Of a stretch of 50,352 nt of DNA, positions 8,423 to 16,344 are shown piece by piece. Position numbers and translations under genes: made by a program. The stretch's first letter is position 1; each line of letters starts with the position of its first letter. The notes beneath the pieces were generated by a model. It did no database searches and was not told where the DNA came from. It worked only from the letters and a program-made list of their open reading frames with translations. Source of the stretch: GCA-002282575 sp964416645 (GTDB lineage: Bacteria > Pseudomonadota > Gammaproteobacteria > Thiomicrospirales > Thiomicrospiraceae); contig CAYQEZ010000009.1 in NCBI GenBank assembly GCA_964416645.1, forward strand, positions 1 through 50,352. Direction: 5' to 3'.

Positions 8423-8551
8423 ATGACCATTCTGAGCACCGAAGTAACAATGCAAGATAGCTCTGCACCATCGGAATTAAAACCGTTGCGAAGAGCTAAA
8501 ATTGCGAGGCAACGAGACGCGCAAGAATGGGAGTGTATACACAATACATGA
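8423..8551 (+). CDS. 42-residue micro-ORF encoded by one repeat unit (speculative)
   Basis: Within the repeat, an ATG at 8423 opens a 42-codon frame that begins MTILSTEVT, continues with a basic stretch LRRAKIARQRDAQEW and ends ECIHNT. Its TGA (8549-8551) overlaps the ATG of the next unit (8548) as ATGA. The period of 125 equals 43 codons minus the 4-base overlap, so every intact unit carries the same frame coupled to the next. The preceding unit ends in the same way at 8424-8426. The following unit (8548) loses the frame through a one-base deletion. No good Shine-Dalgarno is seen; GGAG lies about 14 bases upstream. A chance open frame in a non-coding repeat remains possible. Confidence 0.3.
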   Translation: MTILSTEVTMQDSSAPSELKPLRRAKIARQRDAQEWECIHNT

Positions 8552-8729
8552 CCATTCTGAGCACCGAAGTAACAAAGCAAGATAGCTCTGCACCATCGGA
8601 CATTAAACCGTTGCGAAGAGCTAAAATTGCGAGGCAACGAGACGCGCAAGAATGGAAGTGTATACCAATACATGACCATTCTGAGCACCGAAGTAACAAA
8701 GCAAGATAGCTCTGCAGCAGGTTTTAATC

Positions 8730-9470
8730 ATGGCAAAAATTGATTTCGGATTCCAACAAGTAGACTGGAGCGAAAAAGCCCAGCGCGTAAAGGGTGTTTT
8801 CGATTCCGTTGCGCCTAAATACGACCTGATGAACGATTTAATGTCGATGGGCATTCATCGTTTATGGAAGCGTCATGCCATTGATACCTTGGGTTTATTG
8901 CCTCATCATTCGGTATTAGACCTTGCCAGTGGTACGGGTGATTTAGCCTTGCGAATTGCGCCGTTACTGAATGAACAAGGCAAAATTACTTTGTCCGATA
9001 TTAATGAGTCGATGCTGAATATTGGTAAGCAACGTATGATTGATGCGGGTCATCTGCGGGTCGAATATGCCGTTGCTAATGCTGAGTCGTTACCCTTTGC
9101 CGATAACAGTTTTGATCGCATTACCATGGCATTTGGCTTACGCAATGTGACGGATAAACAGCAAGCGCTGAACGAACTACATCGAGTACTTAAACCCAAT
9201 GGGTTATTGATGGTGGTTGAGTTTTCTAAAGTGGTTGACCCCTTATTAGCGAAAGGCTATGACTGGTATTCGTTTAATGTCTTACCCCACTTAGGGCAAC
9301 TGGTAGCGAATGACCGCGATAGTTATCAGTATTTGGCGGAAAGTATTCGTATGCACCCTGACCAAGAAACCTTGGCTGATATGTTCAGACAAGCGGGCAT
9401 GGTCAAGGTGAGTTACGAAAACCTAACGGCTGGTGTAGTCGCTATTCACAAAGGCTGGAAGCTTGCCTAA
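8730..9470 (+). CDS. ubiE: Ubiquinone/menaquinone biosynthesis C-methyltransferase UbiE
   Basis: SAM-dependent C-methyltransferase of ubiquinone (and, where present, menaquinone) synthesis. The SAM-binding motif LDLASGTGDLA is at residues 63-73. The UbiE signatures YDLMNDLMSMGIHRLWK and TMAFGLRNV are present, as is the conserved C-terminal tail GVVAIHKGWK. The length of 246 aa is normal. The ATG follows a short AGG eight bases upstream, just after the last repeat remnant. Its stop overlaps the ubiJ start in TAATG, giving the conserved ubiE-ubiJ-ubiB operon. The leader of this operon has been replaced or displaced by the tandem repeat. Confidence 0.97.
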   Translation: MAKIDFGFQQVDWSEKAQRVKGVFDSVAPKYDLMNDLMSMGIHRLWKRHAIDTLGLLPHHSVLDLASGTGDLALRIAPLLNEQGKITLSDINESMLNIGKQRMIDAGHLRVEYAVANAESLPFADNSFDRITMAFGLRNVTDKQQALNELHRVLKPNGLLMVVEFSKVVDPLLAKGYDWYSFNVLPHLGQLVANDRDSYQYLAESIRMHPDQETLADMFRQAGMVKVSYENLTAGVVAIHKGWKLA

Positions 9471-9982
9471 TGTTACCGCCACTCATTAACACAATCGCCA
9501 ATGTTGCGCTGGAAACCAAACTACGCGCATTGGTTCGACTGGATCCTTTTTGGCGTGAACAACTGGCTGAATTGAACGGGTTACATCTTTATATTGAACT
9601 GATTGATGGTGGCTTTAAGCGCGTTATTCAATTTGGACCCACAGACATTCACTGTTTAGCGCCTTACACCCAAGCGGAAGTGAAGCTCATCACGCGCAGT
9701 CGTTATTTAACCATGCTGAGAGATGAAGCCCAAACCCAACAAGCGATTGATGAAGGTCACATTCAGTTATTGGGTGATGAGCCAGCCATTCAGGCTTTAT
9801 TACATTTTGTGCGTTGTCACCATGCCGATTGGGAAACGCAACTGGCTCAGATGATGCCCGATGCCCTTGCCTACCAAATCACCACACTGGGACACATGGC
9901 GTTTGATCAAATTCAGCAAGCCAAGCAAGAGCTGCTCGACAGCTATGCGTTTTGGCGACGTAATGAATCGACGAGTCACTAA
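9470..9982 (+). CDS. ubiJ: Ubiquinone biosynthesis accessory factor UbiJ
   Basis: SCP2-domain lipid-binding protein which, in E. coli, helps organise the soluble ubiquinone-synthesis complex with UbiK. Assignment rests mainly on position between ubiE and ubiB and on the SCP2-like region (about residues 35-115), followed by a short helical tail. At 170 aa it is somewhat shorter than E. coli UbiJ (201). Its ATG shares a base with the ubiE stop (TAATG), and ubiB starts 3 bases after its own stop, so the three genes are tightly coupled. Sequence conservation in this family is low; the context makes the call reliable. Confidence 0.87.
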   Translation: MLPPLINTIANVALETKLRALVRLDPFWREQLAELNGLHLYIELIDGGFKRVIQFGPTDIHCLAPYTQAEVKLITRSRYLTMLRDEAQTQQAIDEGHIQLLGDEPAIQALLHFVRCHHADWETQLAQMMPDALAYQITTLGHMAFDQIQQAKQELLDSYAFWRRNESTSH

Positions 9983-9985
9983 GTC

Positions 9986-11605
9986 ATGATTCGCTCTTTT
10001 CAACACCTAAAGCGCCTGCTGTTTATTCATCGTACCTTGCACAAATACAAGTTAGATCAACAATTACTGGCTGAAAGTCCAGTTGCATTTTTATTGCCGT
10101 TACAATGGCTTGCGCCTTGGACTTGGCAAACACGTTTCGACGGTGAACGTGGTGAAGCTATCCGTTTAGCGTTAGAAACACTCGGTCCGATTTTCATTAA
10201 ATTTGGTCAGGCACTGTCAACGCGCTTGGATTTACTACCACCCGATATTGCGCAAGAACTGATCAAACTGCAAGACAAGGTTCCGCCTTTTGACAGCGCT
10301 CAAGCGATGCAATTGATTGAAAGTCAGCTAGGCAAACCCATTACAGAGCTTTACGCACATTTCGATGCCAAGCCCTTAGCCTCTGCCTCCATCGCTCAGG
10401 TACATACAGCACAACTGCACGATGGCACTGATGTGGTGGTTAAAGTCGTGCGTCCAGACATTTTTCCTGTCATTAAACTCGACACGGGCATTTTGCGTAC
10501 GCTAGCACGCATTACCGAAACGCTGATTCCCTTTACGCGTCGTCTACACCCTGTTGAAGTGGTGGCTGAATTTGAAAAAACCATCTTAGATGAATTAGAT
10601 TTAATGCGCGAAGCAGCGAATGCGGCTTTGCTCAAACGCAATTTCGACCAGTCGCCCCTGCTTTATGTACCCGAAATTTACTGGTCACACACCGCAACCC
10701 AAGTGATGACCATGGAACGCATTTTTGGCAGCCCCGTTTCCGATGTGGACGCCTTACGTGCGCAAGGTGTTTCTATTGAGAAGTTATCGGAAAACGGCGT
10801 GATTATTTTCTTTACCCAAGTCTTTAAGCATAATTTTTTCCATGCCGACATGCACCCTGGTAATATTTTCGTTTTACCCGATGGACGCTATGCTGCTATT
10901 GACTTCGGTATTATGGGCACACTCACCCAAGAAGATCAGCGTTATTTAGCGGAAAACTTCCTCGCTTTTTTCAACCGAGATTACTGGCGTGTCGCTCAAT
11001 TACATATTGATTCAAACTGGGTGGGTGCTGACACGCGTGTCAATGAACTCGAAGCCGCCATTCGGTCCGTCTGTGAACCGATTTTTGATCGCCCGTTAAA
11101 AGATATCTCGTTTGGTTTGGTGCTGTTACGACTATTCCAAGTAGCGCGTCGTTTCAAAATGGAAGTGCAACCGCAATTAGTACTGCTGCAAAAAACCTTA
11201 TTGAATATCGAAGGCTTAGGTCGTCAACTGAATGACGAGTTAGACCTTTGGAAAACGGCCAAACCCTTTTTACAAAACTGGATGAATGAGCGTTTAGGCC
11301 CTAAAGGTTTTGTGCGTGGCGTGAAAGAACAGTTACCATTTTTAATGGAAAACTTGCCTCAGCTACCCGCTCAGCACCAACAAATGGTAAAAACACTCAA
11401 TAGCCAGCTTCCCTTACAAGCAGAGCTTTTGCAGCGTCTAGCGCAAGAACAAGTCACTTCGCGTCGCAGTCAGCAGCGACTTGCTTTAGGTTTATCGCTG
11501 GTATTAGTTGGCCTGTTACTGCCACCCAGTGTTGCACTGGCACAATGGCAGCAAATTAGCTTAGTTACCTTAGGATTGTTATTGATGATATGGTCTCAGC
11601 GATAA
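9986..11605 (+). CDS. ubiB: Ubiquinone biosynthesis protein UbiB (ABC1/ADCK family)
   Basis: Atypical protein-kinase-like ATPase needed for ubiquinone synthesis. The family-specific KxGQ motif is present as KFGQ at residues 72-75. Further signatures are ASASIAQVH, the lysine-containing VVVKVVRP strand, FFHADMHPGNIF and AIDFGIMG, the last two corresponding to the kinase catalytic and metal-binding loops. Two hydrophobic helices close the protein at about 495-513 and 517-536, as expected for membrane anchoring. The length of 539 aa is normal. It is the last gene of ubiE-ubiJ-ubiB; a shared hairpin terminator lies about 90 bases downstream. Confidence 0.97.
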   Translation: MIRSFQHLKRLLFIHRTLHKYKLDQQLLAESPVAFLLPLQWLAPWTWQTRFDGERGEAIRLALETLGPIFIKFGQALSTRLDLLPPDIAQELIKLQDKVPPFDSAQAMQLIESQLGKPITELYAHFDAKPLASASIAQVHTAQLHDGTDVVVKVVRPDIFPVIKLDTGILRTLARITETLIPFTRRLHPVEVVAEFEKTILDELDLMREAANAALLKRNFDQSPLLYVPEIYWSHTATQVMTMERIFGSPVSDVDALRAQGVSIEKLSENGVIIFFTQVFKHNFFHADMHPGNIFVLPDGRYAAIDFGIMGTLTQEDQRYLAENFLAFFNRDYWRVAQLHIDSNWVGADTRVNELEAAIRSVCEPIFDRPLKDISFGLVLLRLFQVARRFKMEVQPQLVLLQKTLLNIEGLGRQLNDELDLWKTAKPFLQNWMNERLGPKGFVRGVKEQLPFLMENLPQLPAQHQQMVKTLNSQLPLQAELLQRLAQEQVTSRRSQQRLALGLSLVLVGLLLPPSVALAQWQQISLVTLGLLLMIWSQR

Positions 11606-11690
11606 TGTTATTGGTCTAACAATTCCAGATAAGCATATGGCTTACGATTGGCTTCGATATTTTAGCCAATAAACAAAAATAAAAGACAAT

Positions 11691-11730
11691 AAAAAACCCA
11701 GATCATCTTTCGATGTATCTGGGTTTATTA
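11691..11730. terminator. Bidirectional hairpin terminator between ubiB and tRNA-Arg
   Basis: AAACCCAGAT (11694-11703) pairs with ATCTGGGTTT (11717-11726). Inside, CATC (11704-11707) pairs with GATG (11712-11715) around a TTTC loop, with one bulged T. On the minus strand the stem is followed by a run of six T, ending tRNA-Arg transcripts. On the plus strand TTTATTAT gives a weaker tail for ubiB. Confidence 0.85.
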
Positions 11731-11732
11731 TA

Positions 11733-11809
11733 TGGTGCGCTCGAAGGGAGTCGAACCCCTGACCTTTCGGTTCGTAGCCGAATGCTCTATCCAGCTGAGC
11801 TACGAGCGC
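11733..11809 (-). tRNA. tRNA-Arg (anticodon ACG)
   Basis: Cloverleaf on the minus strand: acceptor arm GCGCTCG pairs with CGAGCGC. The D-arm GTAGCTCAGCTGGATAGAGC is typical. The anticodon loop CTACGAA gives ACG, read as ICG after deamination. The T-arm contains GGTTCGACTCC, and CCA is encoded. It lies just downstream of tRNA-Ser(GCU), the same pair found next to alaS in E. coli (serV-argV). Confidence 0.97.
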
Positions 11810-11875
11810 TTAACTGATTTGATAATTATAAACTGTCTTTATTACTAAGTCAAGTTTATTTATCAATTTATTACT

Positions 11876-11965
11876 TGGCGGTAAGTGAGGGATTCGAACC
11901 CTCGATAGAGTTTCCCCTATGCACCCTTAGCAGGGGTGTGCCTTCAGCCACTCGGCCAACTCACC
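11876..11965 (-). tRNA. tRNA-Ser (anticodon GCT)
   Basis: Ninety-base tRNA with a long variable arm, as expected for serine. Acceptor GGTGAGT pairs with ACTTACC (one G-U). The anticodon loop CTGCTAA gives GCT. The T-arm has GGTTCGAATCC, the discriminator is G and CCA is encoded. It sits 48 bases downstream of lysC on the same strand and 66 bases upstream of tRNA-Arg. Confidence 0.97.
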
Positions 11966-12013
11966 ATCAAGTAATTTGTACATTATACGAAGTTAGAACG
12001 ACCTTTGCAAGGT

Positions 12014-13228
12014 TTATTCTAAATCAAATGCCGCGTGTAATGATTGCACGGCACGCTCTAATTCACCTTCACGAATCACCACAGAAATCTTGATCTCTGT
12101 CGTGCTAATCATTTCAATATTCACGCCTTCGTTATAAAGCACTTCGAACATGCGGGCAGCAACACCAGCGTGTGAGCGCATACCAATACCCACTAAAGAC
12201 ACTTTAACAATGCCCTTGTCTGACAAGACTTCCTTCGCGCCCATTTCAGTAGCATGGGTATTCAAAATAGCCAGCGCTTTTTCGCAATCATTACGCGACA
12301 CGGTGAAAGTAAAATCTGTGGTACCCGCAACCGATTGATTCTGAATAATCATATCCACTTCGATATTGGCTTCTGAAATTGGTTTCAAAATCGCGTAAGC
12401 AATACCTGGGCGGTCTGGCACGCCCAACACGGTTAATTTGGCTTCATCACGACTAAAAGCAATACCTGAAATAACGGGGTTTTCCATCAACTCTTCCTCT
12501 GAACAAATCAGTGTCCCTTGCGGGTTTTCTTCAAATGTAGACAGTACACGTAAGCGCACTTTATATTTACTGGCAAATTCGACCGAACGAATCTGCAATA
12601 CTTTAGAACCTAAGCTGGCCATTTCTAACATTTCATCAAAGGAAATGCGATTCAAACGACGCGCTTTAGGCACAACACGGGGGTCAGTGGTGTAAACGCC
12701 ATCAACATCGGTATAAATTTGGCATTCGTCGGCTTTTAATGCAGCGGCCAAAGCCACGCCTGTGGTATCCGAACCACCACGACCTAGCGTTGTTAAGTTA
12801 CCCTGCTCGTCAACCCCTTGGAAACCAGCGATGACAACGACTTTACCGGCATCCAGTTCAGCGCGAATTTTTTGGTTATCAATCGACTGAATACGCGCTT
12901 TATTAAATGACTGGTCGGTAACAATACCGACTTGCTGACCAGTAAAAGAAATCGCAGGCACACCAATACTTTCTAAGGCAATGGCTAACAGACCAATGGT
13001 TACCTGCTCACCTGTGGTCAGAATCATATCTAACTCACGCGGATTAGGTTTAGCCGTAATTTGCTGCGCCAAACCAATTAAGCGGTTGGTCTCCCCCGAC
13101 ATAGCAGACACAACAATAACCAACTCGTTGCCTTGCTCACGCCATTTTTTAATTTTTTTGGCCACATTTTGAATGCGATCGACAGTGCCAATGGAAGTAC
13201 CGCCGTATTTTTGAACGATTAACGCCAT
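12014..13228 (-). CDS. lysC: Aspartate kinase (monofunctional)
   Basis: Aspartokinase, the first step of the aspartate pathway to lysine, threonine, methionine and diaminopimelate. The kinase domain starts with KYGGTS at residues 7-12 and contains GRGGSDTTGVALA and the TDVDGVYTTDPR region. The C-terminal part holds two ACT regulatory domains (from about residue 265, LTVLGVPDRPGIAY, and about 345, VSLVGIGMRSHAG). This predicts feedback inhibition by lysine and/or threonine. At 404 aa it is of the single-function type. It lies 27 bases downstream of alaS, in the order recA-recX-alaS-lysC typical of gammaproteobacteria. No csrA follows. Confidence 0.96.
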   Translation of the reverse strand: MALIVQKYGGTSIGTVDRIQNVAKKIKKWREQGNELVIVVSAMSGETNRLIGLAQQITAKPNPRELDMILTTGEQVTIGLLAIALESIGVPAISFTGQQVGIVTDQSFNKARIQSIDNQKIRAELDAGKVVVIAGFQGVDEQGNLTTLGRGGSDTTGVALAAALKADECQIYTDVDGVYTTDPRVVPKARRLNRISFDEMLEMASLGSKVLQIRSVEFASKYKVRLRVLSTFEENPQGTLICSEEELMENPVISGIAFSRDEAKLTVLGVPDRPGIAYAILKPISEANIEVDMIIQNQSVAGTTDFTFTVSRNDCEKALAILNTHATEMGAKEVLSDKGIVKVSLVGIGMRSHAGVAARMFEVLYNEGVNIEMISTTEIKISVVIREGELERAVQSLHAAFDLE

Positions 13229-13255
13229 TTTCTTACAGTTTTCCCGTTACCAAGT

Positions 13256-15883
13256 TTAAATTAATTTGCTCATGATGCTATCTTTAGCAGTGGCTAAGGC
13301 TGCTGGTAAAGCGTCAACATCGCTACCGCCTGCTTGAGCCACATCGGGACGTCCACCGCCCTTACCACCAATCGCTTGAGCAATTGTTGACACCAACTCA
13401 CCCGCTTTTAAATTGCTATGTAAGGCTTTGCTAACAGCCGCAATTAAGGTCACTTTACCTTCTGAAACCGAAGCCAAAACGACCGCAGCTGGCTGGCACT
13501 TATCACGCACGCGCTCAGCCAATTCACGCAACGACTTACCATCAATATCGGCTAACTGTGCGACCACACACTGTCCCGAAGCGGTGCTATGAGCAGCCGC
13601 GACTAACTCGCCTTCTTTCGCTAGTGCCACCGCCAGTTTGGCTGATTCCAGTTGTTTTTCTAATGATTTGATTTGTTGGCTCATGGCATCAATACGATCC
13701 ATCACTTTATCGCGAGATACTTTAAAGCCATTGGCTAACGCACCTAATTGAGCATCTTGTTGCTGCACATAAGTCAGTGCTTTAGCACCAGCCACGGCTT
13801 CAACACGACGAATGCCCGATGCAACCGCGCCATCACTCACCACTTTAATGAAACCAATTTCACCCGTACGTTGCACGTGGATACCACCACAAAGTTCAAT
13901 AGAAGCATCGCTCATATCGACTACACGCACCACATCACCGTATTTTTCACCAAACAGTGCCATGGCACCTTTCGCTTTGGCGGCATCGATGCTCATTTGC
14001 TCAATCACGACGGGTAAATTACGCATCACATTCGCATTGATGATGCTTTCCACACGCATGATTTGCTCAGCAGTAATCGGCTCACCATGTGAAAAGTCGA
14101 AACGCAAGCCTTCAGCATTCACTAACGAACCTTTCTGCTCAACGTGTGTTCCCAGCACTTCGCGCAAGGCGGCATGTAATAAATGTGTTGCCGAGTGATG
14201 AGCGACAATCGCTTTGCGCAACTCATCATTCACTTGCGCTATTAAGCTCTGACCTTCACTGAGCGTACCTGCCGTCACCGTGACACGATGCACCCACATA
14301 TCGCCTTGTTTTTGCGTGTCGATAACCTGAGCGGAATTCATGCCACTGGTTAAACTACCTGTATCACCCACTTGACCGCCCGATTCAGCATAAAAGGGCG
14401 TTTGGTTCAGTACCACCAGCGCGGTTTCACCCGCTGAGACTTCAAAACGACGTTCACCGCCAACGAAAACAGCCGCAACGGTCACTTCTGCCTGTGTTGA
14501 ATCATAACCTAGGAAACTGGTTGCTTGATAGAAGTCAGTCACACCTGCTTCGCCCGCTGCAAAGCTGCTGGCTTTACGCGCACGTTCACGCTGCGCTTGC
14601 ATTTCACGCTCAAAGCCCGCTTCATCGATGGTCAGGTTGTGTTCACGCGCCACATCAGCCGTTAGATCCACTGGGAAACCATAGGTGTCGTAAAGTTTGA
14701 ATACCACATCACCAGGTAGTTCAGTGCCTTTCAGCTCAGCCAAAGCTTCGCCTAACAACTTCATACCATTCGCTAGGGTTAAGGCAAAACGCTCTTCTTC
14801 TTGCAATAAGGTCTGTTCTACTTTTGCTTGCGCTGTTGCCAATTCTGGATAAGCACCGCCCATGGTTTGCACCAAAGCCTTTACCAATTGATGGAAAAAG
14901 TGACCTTGAATGCCCAATTTATTACCATGACGCAGCGCACGACGAATGACACGACGCAACACATAGCCACGTCCTTCATTCGAGGGCAAGACACCATCTA
15001 CAATCATAAAGCTGGTACTACGAATATGGTCAGCAATAACACGCAGCGAAGGATGATCGATAGGCGTATTAGGCACAAACTCACGCACGGCATTAATCAA
15101 GGTAACAAAAGTATCTATTTCATAGTTGCTATGCACACCTTGCAATACCGCCGCTAAACGCTCCAAACCCATACCCGTATCGACTGAAGGCTTAGGCAAA
15201 GGCGTTAGTGTGCCGTCAGCAGAACGGTCGAACTGCATAAACACCAAGTTCCAAATCTCGATATAACGATCACCATCTTCATCGGGCGAACCAGGAGGGC
15301 CGCCTGGAATTGCTTCACCATGATCGTAGAAAATTTCGGTACAAGGACCACAAGGCCCTGTATCACCCATTGACCAGAAGTTATCTTTTGCACCACAACG
15401 AGACAAACGATCAGCAGGAACACCCACTTCTTTTAACCAAATATCAGCCGCTTCGTCATCTTCATTAAATACCGTAATCCACAGTTTTTCAGCCGGAATA
15501 CCCAAACGTTGTGTGAGCAGTTCCCATGCAAAAAAGATGGCATCACGCTTGAAATAATCACCGAAACTGAAGTTACCCAACATTTCAAAGAAAGTGTGGT
15601 GACGAGCGGTATAACCGACATTATCCAAGTCATTATGTTTACCGCCTGCGCGAATGCAGCGTTGTACACTCACCGCACGATTGTAAGCACGCTTATCCTG
15701 ACCTAAAAATACATCCTTAAACTGCACCATACCCGCATTGGTAAACAACAAGGTCGGGTCATTGCCTGGCACCACCGCAGAAGAGTGCACACTGGTATGA
15801 CCTTTCTCGGCAAAAAAACCTGCAAAGGCATCACGAATTTGTTGAGAACTGAGGCTTTTCATCACTGTTTTACCAATTTCCAT
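13256..15883 (-). CDS. alaS: Alanyl-tRNA synthetase
   Basis: Class II synthetase that charges tRNA-Ala and edits mischarged serine and glycine. The N-terminal catalytic core has FTNAGMVQFKDVFLG and the RHHTFFEMLGNFSFGDYFK block. The editing domain carries the zinc ligands HHSATHLLH and CGGIH. The C-terminal C-Ala domain ends with the glycine-rich GGKGGGRPDVAQAGG. The length is 875 aa. Two starts are possible. The one given shares the last base of the recX stop (TAATG coupling, as elsewhere here) but adds MEIGKTV; the second, at 15862, gives the more usual MKSLSSQQIRDAF. It is co-directional with recA and recX. Confidence 0.96.
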   Translation of the reverse strand: MEIGKTVMKSLSSQQIRDAFAGFFAEKGHTSVHSSAVVPGNDPTLLFTNAGMVQFKDVFLGQDKRAYNRAVSVQRCIRAGGKHNDLDNVGYTARHHTFFEMLGNFSFGDYFKRDAIFFAWELLTQRLGIPAEKLWITVFNEDDEAADIWLKEVGVPADRLSRCGAKDNFWSMGDTGPCGPCTEIFYDHGEAIPGGPPGSPDEDGDRYIEIWNLVFMQFDRSADGTLTPLPKPSVDTGMGLERLAAVLQGVHSNYEIDTFVTLINAVREFVPNTPIDHPSLRVIADHIRSTSFMIVDGVLPSNEGRGYVLRRVIRRALRHGNKLGIQGHFFHQLVKALVQTMGGAYPELATAQAKVEQTLLQEEERFALTLANGMKLLGEALAELKGTELPGDVVFKLYDTYGFPVDLTADVAREHNLTIDEAGFEREMQAQRERARKASSFAAGEAGVTDFYQATSFLGYDSTQAEVTVAAVFVGGERRFEVSAGETALVVLNQTPFYAESGGQVGDTGSLTSGMNSAQVIDTQKQGDMWVHRVTVTAGTLSEGQSLIAQVNDELRKAIVAHHSATHLLHAALREVLGTHVEQKGSLVNAEGLRFDFSHGEPITAEQIMRVESIINANVMRNLPVVIEQMSIDAAKAKGAMALFGEKYGDVVRVVDMSDASIELCGGIHVQRTGEIGFIKVVSDGAVASGIRRVEAVAGAKALTYVQQQDAQLGALANGFKVSRDKVMDRIDAMSQQIKSLEKQLESAKLAVALAKEGELVAAAHSTASGQCVVAQLADIDGKSLRELAERVRDKCQPAAVVLASVSEGKVTLIAAVSKALHSNLKAGELVSTIAQAIGGKGGGRPDVAQAGGSDVDALPAALATAKDSIMSKLI

Positions 15884-16344
15884 TAATCACTTTCTGTTTT
15901 GAGTGCACAACGCACTGTGTCGCTATCAAACCCTCGATAGCTTAAAAAACGCATTTGCTTTGCCACATCACTTGCTGCTTTAGGCAAAGTCGAGCCAAAC
16001 TTTTTTACTCTGACCGCAACGGCCAACTCTAGCCAATCCACATCGGCTTCTTGCAAACAGTGACTAACGACTTCAACATTAGCCGCTTTTTGTTGTAGCG
16101 CTTGCTGAATATGGCGCTGTCCGTGACCAAGCCCTATTTCTTTACGAATAAAAGCCTGAACATACCTAACTTCATTAAGCCAATCACTCTCACTCAACTC
16201 AGCCACTATCTCTTCTATCCAGTCCAAACAGTCGGGGTGTTTGTAAGACAGCTTACGAATCAGCTCCTGCGTGCCATGCTCTCGTTGTGCCAACAACTGT
16301 TGGGCTTTAGCACGCAGAATGTCACGACAATCAGGCAGTGGCAT
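15883..16344 (-). CDS. recX: Regulatory protein RecX
   Basis: Modulator of RecA filaments. The protein (153 aa) shows the RecX tandem three-helix repeats: RAKAQQLLAQREHGTQELIRKL in the first, SDWLNEVRYVQAFIRKEIGLGHGQRHIQQAL in the second and FLSYRGFDSDTVRCAL at the end. The start overlaps the last 14 bases of recA, so it is cotranscribed and probably coupled. The stop overlaps the alaS start (TAATG). The size and position directly after recA are typical. Confidence is high because of both motif and context. Confidence 0.93.
   Translation of the reverse strand: MPLPDCRDILRAKAQQLLAQREHGTQELIRKLSYKHPDCLDWIEEIVAELSESDWLNEVRYVQAFIRKEIGLGHGQRHIQQALQQKAANVEVVSHCLQEADVDWLELAVAVRVKKFGSTLPKAASDVAKQMRFLSYRGFDSDTVRCALKTESD

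Larger units (their letters stand above)
8176..8716. repeat. Tandem array of a 125-bp repeat, interrupted by an assembly gap
   Basis: This fills the 571-bp space between hslU and ubiE. Units begin with GATAGCTCTGCACCATCGG at 8176, 8331/8332, 8456, 8581 and, as a 12-base remnant, 8705. The spacing of the resolved copies is 125, 125 and 124 bases; the last has a one-base deletion near 8664. Copies differ at only a few positions. Each unit contains the 7-bp inverted repeat TAGCTCT/AGAGCTA and, in most copies, the 10-bp palindrome GTGTATACAC. The first copy is cut by 100 N, so the true copy number is unknown. The end of the array lies 13 bases before the ubiE start. There are no spacers, so this is not CRISPR. 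Confidence 0.95.

Noticed and set aside
8371..8688. A 105-codon minus-strand open frame through the tandem repeat
   Set aside because: The repeat has few stops on this strand, and the frame shifts from unit to unit because the period is not a multiple of three. The peptide is a chain of different frames of the same DNA, with no ribosome site.
8176..8716. Repeat array considered as CRISPR
   Set aside because: The units are contiguous 125-bp copies without unique spacers, and no cas genes are present.
13748..14198. Long plus-strand frames antisense to alaS
   Set aside because: They mirror the codon pattern of alaS on the other strand and have no ribosome site or recognisable domain.
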